This document shows, piece after piece, positions 11,578 to 24,200 of a stretch of 64,000 nt of DNA. The stretch spans positions 14,267,318-14,331,317 of the forward strand of contig CM026390.1 of NCBI GenBank assembly GCA_014843695.1. The letters run 5' to 3'. The notes under the pieces were generated by a model. That model was not told the origin of the DNA. It made no database searches and saw only the letters and a program-made list of their open reading frames with translations. The DNA comes from Archivesica marissinica. Lineage: Eukaryota > Mollusca > Bivalvia > Venerida > Vesicomyidae. Numbering within the stretch: the first letter of the stretch is position 1; each line of letters begins with the position of its first letter. The translations under genes were made by a program, and so were the position numbers.

Positions 11578-11804
11578 AATTTCAGTGGAATTATCGGATT
11601 ATACTTCACAGAATGAACATGGCTGGAAAGCAATATTGTCACAAGTGGCGCCAGCTGTATAATATAGCTTTCTATGTTCATGGGTGAAATATTATTCGAT
11701 CATGTGTTTATGATATAAAACTATGCAACCGTGCTTACTAAATTGTGTTAGAACTTCGTCTTCAGAAGATCATAAATGATGTCATAAAAGACGTAATTAA
11801 TAAC

Positions 11805-12030
11805 ATCACTGACAGCTTTGAGTCCGAATACGTTGACAATATTTTAACATGCAATGGCTAGACACCACACGTGCAAAACAGCGACTATATAAACCTACCA
11901 CACATGCAAGGCAGTGAGAAATAAAATGTGCTGTTCCACTGCTTTCAACCAGTGGAATAACTCACACTTTATTCACTGAGAAATGTTCTGTATTTCATTG
12001 TCCATGATAAAAGATTAAATACGAGTTTGT
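11805..12030. repeat. Dispersed repeat related to 57349-57510
   Basis: Shares in order gagtcc, gttgacaatatttt, a gaataaaataaaatgtg-like block, ccactgctttca and tgtatttcatt with 57349-57510. Class unknown. Confidence 0.45.
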
Positions 12031-12560
12031 AATAAAACTAATAATATGTTGCAATGTATAGCACAAAAATAAAATAAAATTGTCAATAAAACAGTACTAT
12101 GTGTTTTATTATATACATATGTTTTAATTCACAAGTAGCCACATCGACACACTCTTACGGCAGTGTGTCACGTGGTGTGTTTATCGAAGACATACTGTGA
12201 CACTGTATGGTGTATTATTTAAACCCTTTTCATACATGGGTACCAAATATAATGTGCCGGTGTATTCTCTAGCTGGTACGCTTATTCACGTCAAATCCTA
12301 CACAGATCCACCAATGTATGCACGTCGCCTGAGTTACGGACACTTCTCGATTAGTTCTTCGCGGGGTACCCGCACCTTGACCTACTATATAGTGCTGTGC
12401 CATGATGCGGCTGCTGTAGGTCTATGGATCTCATTGGCAGTAGTGTTGCAGTACATGTTTGTCTTTCTCTCACAGGATCGCACACTGTGAAGTCGCTAGA
12501 AAATTAGTGGTTTATGACCTACCCATTGAGTACGAAAATTTAAAGCACGAAAAAAACAAC

Positions 12561-12643
12561 ATGGGCTTCAACAAGAAGAAAAAGCAAACTAAAAGGAATA
12601 GACAAACTAAAACCGCTTTAGTGTTTGATGAAGAGGCAAGAAA
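12561..12643 (+). CDS. NOL12: NOL12/Rrp17-family nucleolar protein, exon 1
   Basis: First coding exon (27 codons plus 2 bases). Start chosen because the N terminus MGFNKKKK matches the M-G-x-N-K-K-K-K start of vertebrate NOL12; the frame stays open upstream to an ATG at 12459, but that extension has no family counterpart. The exon ends with VFDEEAR and an aa|gtaagt donor, leaving phase 2. Joining exons 1-5 gives a 199-residue protein, lysine-rich at both ends, with the family core FDEEARKDYLTGFKKRK, a central HTVTITDISEIDLAG and a basic C terminus. Family knowledge: NOL12 (yeast Rrp17, Pfam Nop25) is a nucleolar RNA-binding protein / 5'-3' exonuclease for pre-rRNA processing; nucleolar location here is inferred from homology and the basic tails. 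The gene spans about 39 kb as assembled, about 24 kb if the internal duplication is false. Confidence 0.9.
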
Positions 12644-12760
12644 GTAAGTCACCTTCGATTGAATTAGCATTATTCGCTGTGTATAGTTCAGGAGTTGTTC
12701 AACTAGGATTTTAGTTAGTGCTCGTTTTCTCGGACATCATTATTTTCGGATACAAATATG

Positions 12761-13020
12761 TGTTTTACGTTTATTTATCGTCGCTACCGGTCGCCCATAT
12801 GAGCGACGGCACCTGAAGAGATTAGTCATTTTAGATTTTTGGATGATAGTGCAATGATACAGACAGAGACCCATTCCAGAGTCTCCTCTGGTTCTTTTTA
12901 AAGTTTACATGCACGGTGTAAATCACCGACACAATACCTTGGTTGAACTGTTTAATGTCCCATCTGAAAGACTGTTAATTTTATTAGGGTTAGACAGGGG
13001 ATCAAACCTGCGATCCCTGG
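12761..13020 (-). mobile_element. SINE family A, copy 4, head truncated
   Basis: In NOL12 intron 1, antisense. The 3' block and body are present (tcgctcatatgggcgacc on the minus strand), but the tRNA-like head stops at ccagggatcgcaggt. The body carries an extra short duplication around 12895-12955. Confidence 0.8.
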
Positions 13021-13344
13021 ATACAAATAGGTCTCCCTTTCATATCTATACAGACCACATGTCTACATCCCTGCGAGGGATTTCTCACATAATATATCAA
13101 TTGTTCATGATAAGAGCTGAGTCACGGCCCTGATGATTGCAGTGAAAGGCGCATTTTAAATTCTAGCAATTGCTTACTTACCACTCCACCACGGAGATTC
13201 AATTTTTATTGAGAAAAGATCCTCTATAGTTCAGACAGATACTGATCAACCACAGTCCAGGTTGACTACTTCCAAGTTTAGATACAACTTATATTGATTT
13301 GCGTATTCAATACACAAAGTATTGTCCAAATCACGATTTGTATG

Positions 13345-13548
13345 TAATGTATGTATGTTCCATTAGTATCAAACCCCCTTGCGGAGACCCTAGACATGCT
13401 TCATGATGGGCAGGCTTAGTTGACCTAAGCGGTTACTCAGTACTGAGCAATGTGTGTGAGGTGCCTTGCTCAATGACACCACATACGTGTCCTGACCAAG
13501 TATCGAACCCGGGATCCTTCTATTCCTAATCTGACCATCTACCACGGA
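13345..13548 (-). mobile_element. SINE family C, copy 2
   Basis: In NOL12 intron 1. Minus strand: ccgtggtagatggtcag head, cccgggttcgatact B-box region, taaccgcttaggtc-like body and atacatac end, matching copy 1. Confidence 0.8.
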
Positions 13549-13661
13549 AACCACACAATTTACAATGGTCATCACACAAAATCATTTTTAAAATATCTGC
13601 AAACGTGTCAAACTGTACTCTAAGCTTAAAGAAATGCAACAAGACAATACCCAATCACATG

Positions 13662-13892
13662 TGGCATCCGTGGTCCAGTGGGTGGCATCCGTGGTCCAGT
13701 GGTAGAGCGTCGGATTTGGAATCGAACAGTCCCGGGTTCGATACTCGGTCAGGCCACGTATGTAGCAAGGCAAGGCACCTCACACACATTGCTTAGGACT
13801 GGTTAACCACTTAGGTCGGCTAAGCCTGCTCAGGAAAACATGTCTACGTCCCCGCAAGGGGTTTGACATTAATGAAACATACATACATACAT
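13662..13892 (+). mobile_element. SINE family C, copy 3, with duplicated 5' head
   Basis: The first bases of the tRNA-like head (gtggcatccgtggtccagtg) occur twice in tandem. Then come the A-box (gtggtagagcg), B-box (gggttcgatac), gtcggctaagcctg, ccccgcaaggggttt and a (acat)n tail. It ends 36 bases before the assembly gap. Confidence 0.85.
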
Positions 13893-13927
13893 CACATTAA
13901 TATTCTTCCAGCCACATAATAATATCT

Positions 13928-14927
13928 NNNNNNNNNNNNNNNNNNNNNNNNNNNNNNNNNNNNNNNNNNNNNNNNNNNNNNNNNNNNNNNNNNNNNNNNN
14001 NNNNNNNNNNNNNNNNNNNNNNNNNNNNNNNNNNNNNNNNNNNNNNNNNNNNNNNNNNNNNNNNNNNNNNNNNNNNNNNNNNNNNNNNNNNNNNNNNNNN
14101 NNNNNNNNNNNNNNNNNNNNNNNNNNNNNNNNNNNNNNNNNNNNNNNNNNNNNNNNNNNNNNNNNNNNNNNNNNNNNNNNNNNNNNNNNNNNNNNNNNNN
14201 NNNNNNNNNNNNNNNNNNNNNNNNNNNNNNNNNNNNNNNNNNNNNNNNNNNNNNNNNNNNNNNNNNNNNNNNNNNNNNNNNNNNNNNNNNNNNNNNNNNN
14301 NNNNNNNNNNNNNNNNNNNNNNNNNNNNNNNNNNNNNNNNNNNNNNNNNNNNNNNNNNNNNNNNNNNNNNNNNNNNNNNNNNNNNNNNNNNNNNNNNNNN
14401 NNNNNNNNNNNNNNNNNNNNNNNNNNNNNNNNNNNNNNNNNNNNNNNNNNNNNNNNNNNNNNNNNNNNNNNNNNNNNNNNNNNNNNNNNNNNNNNNNNNN
14501 NNNNNNNNNNNNNNNNNNNNNNNNNNNNNNNNNNNNNNNNNNNNNNNNNNNNNNNNNNNNNNNNNNNNNNNNNNNNNNNNNNNNNNNNNNNNNNNNNNNN
14601 NNNNNNNNNNNNNNNNNNNNNNNNNNNNNNNNNNNNNNNNNNNNNNNNNNNNNNNNNNNNNNNNNNNNNNNNNNNNNNNNNNNNNNNNNNNNNNNNNNNN
14701 NNNNNNNNNNNNNNNNNNNNNNNNNNNNNNNNNNNNNNNNNNNNNNNNNNNNNNNNNNNNNNNNNNNNNNNNNNNNNNNNNNNNNNNNNNNNNNNNNNNN
14801 NNNNNNNNNNNNNNNNNNNNNNNNNNNNNNNNNNNNNNNNNNNNNNNNNNNNNNNNNNNNNNNNNNNNNNNNNNNNNNNNNNNNNNNNNNNNNNNNNNNN
14901 NNNNNNNNNNNNNNNNNNNNNNNNNNN
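13928..14927. other. Assembly gap, exactly 1000 N
   Basis: A round-number run of N, the usual placeholder for a scaffolding join of unknown size. The sequence resumes one base before a transposon terminal repeat (14929). Confidence 1.
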
Positions 14928-15075
14928 TGGGCCCCGTTTTATCAACAACGTCGGTCGCAAGTCGGTCTTATCTTAAGACCGCTACTTGCGACGTTTCCTG
15001 CGACAATCGTACGACCGTTTTATCAACACGGTCGTAAGTCTTCGGTCACAGCTAAGATTTTCTTTCGTCGTACGA

Positions 15076-16531
15076 CCTTAAAAACAGTGACACAGTCCGA
15101 AATGTAAACTTCCGGTGCACACATCTTCGCGCGCAAATGTCAACATCGGACATGTTTAAAACACGGCGCCCCTGTATATATTATTTATAACTTCTTTATA
15201 TCTTGGAATATGTTAATATTTCTTATATTGAATTAAACCTTACGCACAGGCCTCTCCAGACATGCAATATATATTAAATCCAATACGACGTAGTTGGTCA
15301 AATCCGTAGAAGAGATGTTTTAACACGCCGGTATTGGAAAGGAAAACACGGCCCCACTAAATCTTCCTTGGTACAGTGCATGTATAATCTATTTCAGTAT
15401 AACTGGTATGATTCCATCGTGCAACAATATTTTAAATCTGATACGTTGTTTTCATATATTGAATTGTTAAACATTTCAGACTTTTTTATTATACTTTAAA
15501 TAACTTATACATCGTTTTTGCGTAAATGCAAAACAGTGCTCCCACCCCAAAACTTCTTTGCTAATAGGATTATGTTGTTAAATATTATTTCATTTTCAAG
15601 GGTATGTTCCAGATTTGTGTCTGTAAATAATGTTGAGGCAATTGAATAGGGCCTACGGTATTTACATGTTACCACAATATCTAGTGATGTGTAACCCATG
15701 TCATATTTATGTTAAAGGGAACTAATTATTGATATTTAGTACATGTACATTATAATGTTTCCAAACCCTGCTGCAAGCGTACCACCCAATAGTTTCCCTA
15801 TATGGCCTAATAAAATCACTGGTCTGAATCATATCATAATTATATAGCCTGGTCCCATACTATGTCTTTGTATAATATATACTAGTCTTCAATACTATTG
15901 TGTATAAAGTATTATGGGTGAGTGATTGTGAGTGACAATCAGGTCAGATGTGTGAATGAGTGAACTAACTCAACTAATTAGGTGCACTTTCCAACTAACT
16001 TGTTCAAGACCCTTATCCCACACTCTATCTCTACTAGTCAAACGGATACGTTGCAAAGCTATCCTGTTTACGTTAAAATATACTTTACTAGTAACTATAT
16101 ACATATATACATTATATGTATCAGCTGATAGCCGGACTCTGGTAATGTAATGTTTTATCTTTGATAGTTTACATTGTAAAATATTTATTTGAAATGCTTG
16201 GATTGGAATTGTGTATTTACTATTTTGTATTGTGAAATTAAGTAGAATGATTTGTACATAATAATAGTATGTATATATTGTATTTTACAGGCTCTTTATA
16301 TCCATATATACGAAAATACGGAAACAACCAGAGTTTGTCATATCTATAAACTCCCCGGTCTACAGATGTAAATACTGAATAGACTCCATTCATTAATACA
16401 CACTTTTGTATCAGCATGTCTTTTTATAACGGCGATTCTAGCATATATAATATACAAATGTACAAGCTGTCATAGACTGGTCATACATTAGTCGTATATA
16501 TCTGTGTGATGAAATTAATGGATCAAATACA
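15076..16531. other. Intronic/transposon interior, no gene recognised
   Basis: AT-rich. A minus-strand ORF (15505-15699) contains NNIILLAKKF, faintly like the C terminus of LINE reverse transcriptases, but is too short to support a call. Confidence 0.4.
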
Positions 16532-17030
16532 GACGGGTCAATAGTTCAGTGGTGAACACATTGGTCTGTAGATCCAAGGTTCGATCATCAGTCTTTAAGT
16601 CCGTGAATAACACCGTTCACGTAAAAAAAAACAGATAATACTCTGGCATGGGTCTCTTGTTTGTTTTTGGGGTTTAATGTATCACCAACAGCTCAAGAAA
16701 TATGGTGACTTTCCAACTATTATTGGTGGAGGAAGATCCTGGGCGCCCCTCCATACAGTATGTCAAGTGTGAAAGGTCACCTGCCTGGGTAGAACCACAA
16801 ACATTCCGAATAGTTTCCTTGCACGAAATAATCCGACACCCCTGGTGAGAGTGTAAACATCAGCTGTGAGAGGCAAGTGATTCGAAGTCAACAACATTAA
16901 CCAATCAACCACATACTCCGTCTCTGTCTCTATCACTGCAATATCCTCAAACATCTAAAATGACTAATCTCTTCAAGAGGCGTCGCTCATATGGGCAACC
17001 GGTAGCGACGATAATTAAGCTCAAAAACAC
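16532..17030 (+). mobile_element. SINE family A, copy 5, split by a family B SINE
   Basis: Head gacgggtcaatagttcagtgg and body up to gggtctct, then a minus-strand family B SINE (16659-16916), then the family A remainder (gtctctgtctctatcactgc ... tatgggcaaccggtagcg). The hexamer gtctct occurs on both sides, a likely target-site duplication. Confidence 0.8.
16659..16916 (-). mobile_element. SINE family B, copy 2, nested in SINE A
   Basis: Plus strand begins tttgtttttggggtttaatg and runs through tattggtggaggaag to gattcgaagtc, the same layout as 3605-3870 on the minus strand. Not expanded internally. Confidence 0.75.
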
Positions 17031-17626
17031 AATAGATCAAAGATGATGATAAATGGTCGCTTTAACTACCAAATTGTTGTCAAGTTAACTTGGTCGGTAA
17101 GTTATATTGAAACTAATTATAACCAGTACAATCATGGATGTTAGGAAGTAGAAATAAAACAACGGAACTATTCTAAATTTCATTATTTATAATGTCACTG
17201 CAAATATACCCCAATATAATTTTATAATACATATAGAGATACATATTGACACTTGTAACATTACTGATAATATGGGTAATGCAGTTTTTAATCCTCGCAT
17301 ATATGGAATAGAATTATCATAGAATTGCCAAGATGAAATGGTTTAAACAATATGTATTGCAAACCATAAAACACATATAACATACAACAACATACATAAT
17401 GAAAAGGATTAAGTAGGAAGCTAAAAGTAACAATGCTTTGAATTTGTGGTACAAAGAATGTGTTTGTTGAAATGTTGGCAGCACGTACGTTTAAGGACTC
17501 GAGCAAAGTCATTTATTACGTCACATATTGTTGTCTAAGTACGATTTAGCCCATGGCACATTTGCATCATTTTCTATCATAAAAACACGTCAGCCAAAAT
17601 AAAAAGAAAATTTGTTTGTTAAGTGA

Positions 17627-17730
17627 ATGATCGAATAATACTTTACTCAAAAACATAGAAAGCTATTAATACCACTCGTGACTAGCTTCACGCTTTCAAT
17701 GTTCATTTGGTGAAATATTATTCGATCATA
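17627..17730. mobile_element. Short hairpin MITE-like element
   Basis: Ends atgatcgaataata and tattattcgatcat form inverted repeats about 100 bp apart. Part of this end (gaaatattattcgatcat) recurs alone near 11685-11702. Confidence 0.5.
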
Positions 17731-17816
17731 CACTGAAACAAACACATATCCTCTTATAATTATATCGTAGGAACAAGAAAGAAAAAACAATAAAAAACTA
17801 GATCACATGGGCTTTT

Positions 17817-18036
17817 TACCCCGTTCGAGACCCCGCTATACCATACTAAAATCATAAGTCTTTCAGATGAGAATTTAAACAGAGGTCTTGTGCCGGTGCT
17901 TTACACAATGCAAATAAAAGAACTGGAGGAGACATCATTGCACTATCCTCCAAATCTAATATAACTAATCTCTTCAGTAGGTGTCGCTAAAATGGGCAAC
18001 TGGTAACTATGATAAATAAACGTAAAACACACACAG
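17817..18036 (+). mobile_element. SINE family A, copy 6, head truncated
   Basis: Starts at ccccgttcgagaccccgc, a damaged B-box region; the body and 3' block (taatctcttcagtaggtgtcgc) and tail gataaataaacgtaaaacacacaca are present. Confidence 0.8.
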
Positions 18037-19071
18037 GTATTCATGTATTATGTATATCAACATATATATTGTATCGGATTGCTTTGTGTAATGTTACAGC
18101 TTCTGTTACAGTGTAGTGGGAAGTATATTGAAGCAGTTACATTTTCACACCAAAGTCTGTCTGTCACACCCTATGCAATCTGATACAACAAATTATATTT
18201 ACTGTGAATCTATTTTCGTGTTTTGTTGCATCATCATTTCTGATTTCATAGTTGCACAAGATATAGATTGAAGATCTGTAGTGAACACAGTATGATAGAC
18301 ACTCTTGTTTGTACACAGGCTTCAATACCATATAATTACCAGGGTGTTTTCATGCACATTGCTTTATTTGTGGAAACCTTAAATTTCTTTCATAATTTTT
18401 AAAACTGTGCCGCTTGTCAAAATGAAATCTTAATAGTCTATAAAAGAAAAGTACCAAACAGTATGCATTTGTATCACCGGATAGTTGCTCAGTTTTCATC
18501 AGTTTTCAAGATTTCTAAACTGTAAATATGACAGCTAAGATTAGTGTCCTTAAATCAAGTGGTGTTGAACTGATCTGTTGAAATAGTGTTGTCCACTCTT
18601 GATTTTCTTGGCCATGCTATCACACAATCATAGATCAATAGACCATCAACTGAGCCAACTGTATTCTATATAATATGGCACTTCCGATAAAAATCCTGCT
18701 GTACATCAATTAAAGCCATATCATCAGGGAATCTGCAAGAAATAACATATAAAAACTCTATTAACATCAAAGTTCTACATTTCTATCTGATAAATTTGAA
18801 CACTGGAATGATTGTGAACAAATTTGGACATGCATTTGTGAGGGTGGACCTGACAGATATTAATTTTTTTAAAAACAATGTATAAGTGATTAGTACAGTG
18901 TATGTACATTAATAAGATGGAAACTATTCCATAAATCTGGGTTGCTGTGACGAAACTAAATATATTTGGAGTTCGGTCTAATTCTGTTTTTGAAAAAACT
19001 ATGGTTAACTTTTGTGTTTTTACATCGTTCTTCATTGTTAATGTTAGAATAATCAACTGTATACATATTAT
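18037..19071. other. NOL12 intron 1, no feature recognised
   Basis: AT-rich, no ORF or repeat recognised apart from its copy in block B. Confidence 0.5.
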
Positions 19072-19290
19072 TTACTTTACAACATTTTCGAAACAAGATT
19101 ATAATATTAAGCACTCTCATTGAAAGCGTATAATTATGTAGTAATTTGTGTGGGACATAACCGGAGAAAACTCACATGTCCAATTTGGGGACCACCGTAC
19201 CATCTCACACACTTCTCAGTCATTGTAAGGAACCCGGAATGCATTGACTAGAAGCGAGCGTGCTAATCACTACGCTAATCAGACAGATAA
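19072..19290 (-). mobile_element. SINE family D, copy 1, diverged
   Basis: Minus strand: head remnant with gtagtgattagcacgctcgct, body accgtaccatctcacacactt (plus strand) and 3' end with the attgtaaaataaat-like tail. Compare the clear copy at 50849-51098. Confidence 0.65.
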
Positions 19291-19683
19291 TCGAATAAAC
19301 TTAGCAATTAATGATCACGTCGAACAGAGTTCACCTACCTGTTGATGCCATGAAAATCTGAGACTTTGGACAATACATCACCCTTTGATAGGTATCTAAA
19401 TCAATAAGCATCTGAAATGAACAAAACGTTTCAACTATTATTGATACATAAAACAGTCAGTGTTTTCAACACAATATAATTATATTACAATGCAACTTTG
19501 TGGTCATTGGTTGTGGTAGTAGTTTGTAACCCAATATACATGTAAACACAGAGTTCGATATATTCTGATTGATTTCAAACTGGACAGTGTATCTATATAT
19601 AATTATGGTCATCCCGACTCATCGTGTCTATCATCGCATTAAGATCAATCATGACAACTTGTAATATGGATTACACTTCTTTT

Positions 19684-19770
19684 GGCTGTCCAATTCGCGC
19701 AGTAGTTAGCCATGCTCGCTTCTCACCAATTCAACCCTGGTTCGATGGACAGTATGTGATATGGTACGGT
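19684..19770 (+). mobile_element. SINE family D, head fragment
   Basis: ggctgtccaattcgcgcag, then ctcgcttctcaccaattcaa, ccctggttcgatgg and gtgatatggtacggtg: the 5' part of the family without its 3' half. Confidence 0.65.
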
Positions 19771-19799
19771 GACAGATTGAACAGGACGATTTCCTCCGG

Positions 19800-19973
19800 G
19801 CGTCCGTGGCATGGTGTCGGATTTGGAATCAAACTGTCCCATGTTCGATACTCGGTCAGTCCACGTATGTAGTGTCATTGAGCAAGTCACCTCACATACA
19901 TAGTTTAGTACTGGTTAACCGCTTAGGTCGGCTAAGCCTGTCCAGAAAAACATTTGGACACGTGGGGACGTTT
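19800..19973 (+). mobile_element. SINE family C, copy 4
   Basis: cgtccgtggcatggtgtcgg head with a damaged A-box, ccatgttcgatactcggtc, cgcttaggtcggctaagcct and gtggggacgt. Lies inside the putative TIR transposon. Confidence 0.75.
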
Positions 19974-20895
19974 AATTATGTGTACGAATACTGTATCGAT
20001 ACACGAGCATTTAAAAAGAAACAGACAACATTATAAACACAAGCATTTAATTCCCTACCTGCACAATGTATCAATTTACTTAGTTAATGCGTTGCAGAAA
20101 CAGAATACGTATCGTCATTCAGTTCCAAAATCATAATAACACTTGTGTGTAGTATCGATATAAATAGCAATAGATTCTTATGGAAGTAGCCTCCCTTGTA
20201 ATCTTAAAATAGAAATAAGGGCCTACTGTACAGAAATGTGTACGCAAATAACACTGATCTGCACCTTAATAATGCAAGATATAGAAATATATCAATTTCA
20301 CTTTACCTAGGTCAAACCGGGTATCGAATGAGAGTGGTTGGTCCCCTTGTCCAAGTCATTCCCCACCATATCATCAAGCAAGACAATCCATAGCCTCGTC
20401 CTGCGATATCGGGACAGGATATTGGTGTCACACGTCTCCAATGTCTCTACCGGCCCTGAATATTCTTGCATCACGTCTCTGATGCACGGATTCTGCTGAT
20501 TCGGCCGCCATTTTTAAGACTTTTTCCGAAGTTGCGACTGCATCGAACCAGTCGTAAAGTTAAGACTTTATTTACGATATCTTAGCTGCGACTTTGTTGA
20601 TAAAACGGACCGTGGTCTTAACTTAGACGTTACGACGGCGTAACTCGGTCTTAAGCAATAATCTTAACTAAGACTGACTTACGACCGTTGATAAAACGGG
20701 GCCCGGAGCATTGTTATGGAGAGAACATTGAGTTATTGGCTATTGGTGGTTACATCAACATGAAGACTTTGTCGCCGGTCTATGACGTCGGCTCATTTGG
20801 ATGTTATTGAAGCCCTTTATGGTATTGGATGTGGTTAGATTCTCTGGGATCTGGGTGTACATTATGATACTAGGGGAGAAGATGTAATGGTATGG

Positions 20896-21141
20896 CAGGG
20901 ATCATTCTAGAGGGCGATGTGGGCAAAATAATTTTTGGTTTTTACAATTTTCAAACAAAATTTTGTCTAGTAAGATACTCTGGCCCATTATAAAGTACTC
21001 CTTCTATTCAAATGTTGTATTTAATGGTTGTGCTGTGCATTTTAACCCTATTTTGCAGAAGTATATTAAAGAACACCATTTAAGGAAGCGATCATGCGCT
21101 TTCTCACTTCTCCCAAAAATTCTGACTTAGAATGAACCCTG
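20896..21141. mobile_element. MITE with CAGGG ends, hAT-like, copy 1
   Basis: 246 bp between CAGGGATCATTCTA and its inverted counterpart ending GAATGAACCCTG, flanked by a short direct repeat (gtatgg; up to tggtatgg if the end is set two bases in). CAGGG ends and a target repeat of up to 8 bp suit the hAT superfamily (inference). Related copies: 28426-28659, 54507-54680, possibly 63607-63870. Confidence 0.72.
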
Positions 21142-21276
21142 GTATGGTAGTAGACATTGCGGTGCAGAGATTGTCCATTTGAGCTGATGTGTAGAATTTT
21201 GCATCTGGTACATATGTATGTCAATCAATGATCCCAAATGATACACAATCATTAGCATGAAGCTGGTCAGTATTCT

Positions 21277-24200
21277 TGCTGCATATCCTTGCACTACTTC
21301 CAGCTGCTGTATTATCCTCGCACTGCTTCCAGCTGCTGTATTATCCTCGCACTGCTTTCAGCTGCTGTATTATCCTCACACTGCTTCCAGCTGCTGTATT
21401 ATCCTTGTACTGCTTCCAGCTGCTGTATTATCCTTGTACTGCTTCCAGCTGCTGTATTATCCTCACACTGCTTCCAGCTGCTGTATTATCCTTGCACTGT
21501 TTCCAGCTGCTGTATTATCCTTGCACTGTTTCCAGCTGCTGTATTATCCTTGCACTGCTTCCAGCTGCTGTATTATCCTCACACTGCTTCCAGCTGCTGT
21601 ATTATCCTTGTACTGCTTCCAGCTGCTGTATTATCCTCACACTGCTTCCAGCTGCTGTATTATCCTTGTACTGCTTCCAGCTGCTGTATTATCCTTGTAC
21701 TGCTTCCAGCTGCTGTATTATCCTCACACTGCTTCCAGCTGCTGTATTATCCTTGTACTGCTTCCAGCTGCTGTATTATTCTTACTGCTTCCAGCTGCTG
21801 TATTATCCTTGTACTGCTTCCAGCTGCTGTATTATCATTGCACTGCTTCCAGCTGCTGTATTATCCTCACACTGCTTCCAGCTGCTGTATTATCCTTGCA
21901 CTGATTCAGTTGCTGTATTATCCTCACACTGCTTCCAGCTGCTGTATTATCCTCACACTGCTTCCAGCTGCTGTATTATCCTTGCACTGCTTCCAGCTGC
22001 TGTATTATCCTCACACTGCTTCCAGCTGCTGTATTATCCTCACACTGCTTCCAGCTGCTGTATTATCCTCACACTGCTTCCAGCTGCTGTATTATCCTTG
22101 CACTGCTTCCAGCTGCTGTATTATCCTCACACTGCTTCCAGCTGCTGTATTATCCTCACACTGCTTCCAGCTGCTGTATTATCCTTGCACTGCTTCCAGC
22201 TGCTGTATTATCCTTGCACTGCTTCCAGCTGCTGTATTATCCTTGCACTGCTTCCAGCTGCTGTATTATCCTCACACTGCTTCCAGCTGCTGTATTATCC
22301 TTGCCCTGCTTCCAGCTGCTGTATTATCCTTGCACTGCTTCCAGCTGCTGTATTATCCTTGCACTGCTTCCAGCTGCTGTATTATCCTCACACTGCTTCC
22401 AGCTGCTGTATTATCCTTTCACTGCTTCCAGCTGCTGTATTATCCTTTCACTGCTTCCAGCTGCTGTATTATCATCTTCCTTTCTAGAGATTACCTGACC
22501 TACATATCCTTGCACTGCTTCCAGCTGCTGTATTATCATCTTCCTTTCTAGAGATTACCTGACCTGCATATCCTCACACTGCTTCCAACTGCTGTTTTAT
22601 CCTTGCCCTGCTTCCAGCTGCTGTATTATCCTTGCACTGCTTCCAGCTGCTGTATTATCCTTGCCCTGCTTCCAGCTGCTGTATTATCCTTGCCCTGCTT
22701 CCAGCTGCTGTATTATCATCTTCCTTTCTAGAGATCACCTGACCTGCATATCCTTGTACTGCTTCCAACTGCTGTATTATCATCTTCCTTTCTAGAGATT
22801 ACCTGACCTGCATATCCTTGCACTGCTTTCAGCTGCTGTATTATCATCTTCCTTTCTAGAGATTAGCTGACCTGCATATCCTTGCACTGCCTCCAGCTGC
22901 TGTATTATCATCTTCCTTTCTAGGGATTACCTGACCTGCATATCCTCACACTGCTTCCAGCTGCTGTATTATCCTTGCACTGCTTCCAGCTGCTGTATTA
23001 TCCTTGCACTGCTTCCAGCTGCTGTATTATCCTTGCCCTGCTTCCAGCTGCTGTATTATCTTTGCACTGCTTCCAGCTGCTGTATTATCCTCACACTGCT
23101 TCCAGCTGCTGTATTATCCTCACACTGCTTCCAGCTGCTGTATTATCCTTGTACTGCTTCCAGCTGCTGTATTATCCTTGCACTGCTTCCAGCTGCTGTA
23201 TTATCCTCACACTGCTTCCAGCTGCTGTATTATCCTCACACTGCTTCCAGCTGCTGTATTATCCTTGCCCTGCTTCCAGCTGCTGTATTATCCTTGCCCT
23301 GCTTCCAGCTGCTGTATTATCCTTGCACTGCTTCCAGCTGCTGTATTATCCTTGCCCTGCTTCCAGCTGCTGTATTATCCTTGCACTGCTTCCAGCTGCT
23401 GTATTATCCTTGCCCTGCTTCCAGCTGCTGTATTATCCTTGCCCTGCTTCCAGCTGCTGTATTATCCTTGCACTGCTTCCAGCTGCTGTATTATCCTTGC
23501 ACTGCTTCCAGCTGCTGTATTATCCTCACACTGTTTCCAGCTGCTGTATTATCCTTGCACTGCTTCCAGCTGCTGTATTATCCTCACACTGCTTCCAGCT
23601 GCTGTATTATCCTTGCACTGTTTCCAGCTGCTGTATTATCCTCACACTGCTTCCAGCTGCTGTATTATCCTTGCACTGCTTCCAGCTGCTGTATTATCCT
23701 TGCACTGTTTCCAGCTGCTGTATTATCCTTGCACTGCTTCCAGCTGCTGTATTATCCTTGCACTGCTTCCAGCTGCTGTATTATCCTCACACTGCTTCCA
23801 GCTGCTGTATTATCCTTGCACTGCTTCCAGCTGCTGTATTATCCTTGCACTGCTTCCAGCTGCTGTATTATCCTTGCATTGCTTCCAGCTGCTGTATTAT
23901 CCTTGCACTGCTTCCAGCTGCTGTATTATCCTTGCACTGCTTCCAGCTGCTGTATTATCCTTGCACTGCTTCCAGCTGCTGTATTATCCTTGCACTGTTT
24001 CCAGCTGCTGTATTATCCTTGCATTGCTTCCAGCTGCTGTATTATCCTTGCCCTGCTTCCAGCTGCTGTATTATCCTTGCACTGTTTCCAGCTGCTGTAT
24101 TATCCTCACACTGCTTCCAGCTGCTGTATTATCCTTGTACTGCTTCCAGCTGCTGTATTATCCTTGCACTGCTTCCAGCTGCTGTATTATCCTCACACTG

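Larger units (their letters stand above)
14929..20704. mobile_element. Putative large non-autonomous TIR DNA transposon
   Basis: Left end GGGCCCCGTTTTATCAAC (14929-14946) and right end GTTGATAAAACGGGGCCC (20687-20704) are perfect 18-bp inverted repeats. For about 150 bp inwards both ends carry degenerate repeats of gtcgtaag / ttaagac / tcgcaac and a second internal gttttatcaac (left near 15018, right near 20607), so the subterminal regions are also inverted copies. The GGGCCC-type end recalls PIF/Harbinger elements (inference). No transposase ORF remains in the 5.8 kb between, which is filled with SINEs. The left target-site copy is lost in the gap, so the two ends belonging to one element is not proven. 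Confidence 0.6.

Noticed and set aside
11404..11687. Cluster of overlapping 60-70 codon ORFs
   Set aside because: They cover a family C SINE in several frames.
12459..12560. Alternative upstream start for NOL12 (34 extra residues)
   Set aside because: The frame is open, but the known family N terminus begins at MGxNKKKK; nothing upstream resembles the family.
15505..15699. Possible LINE C-terminal fragment (NNIILLAKKF, minus strand)
   Set aside because: Only one short motif-like stretch, with no flanking LINE sequence recognised.
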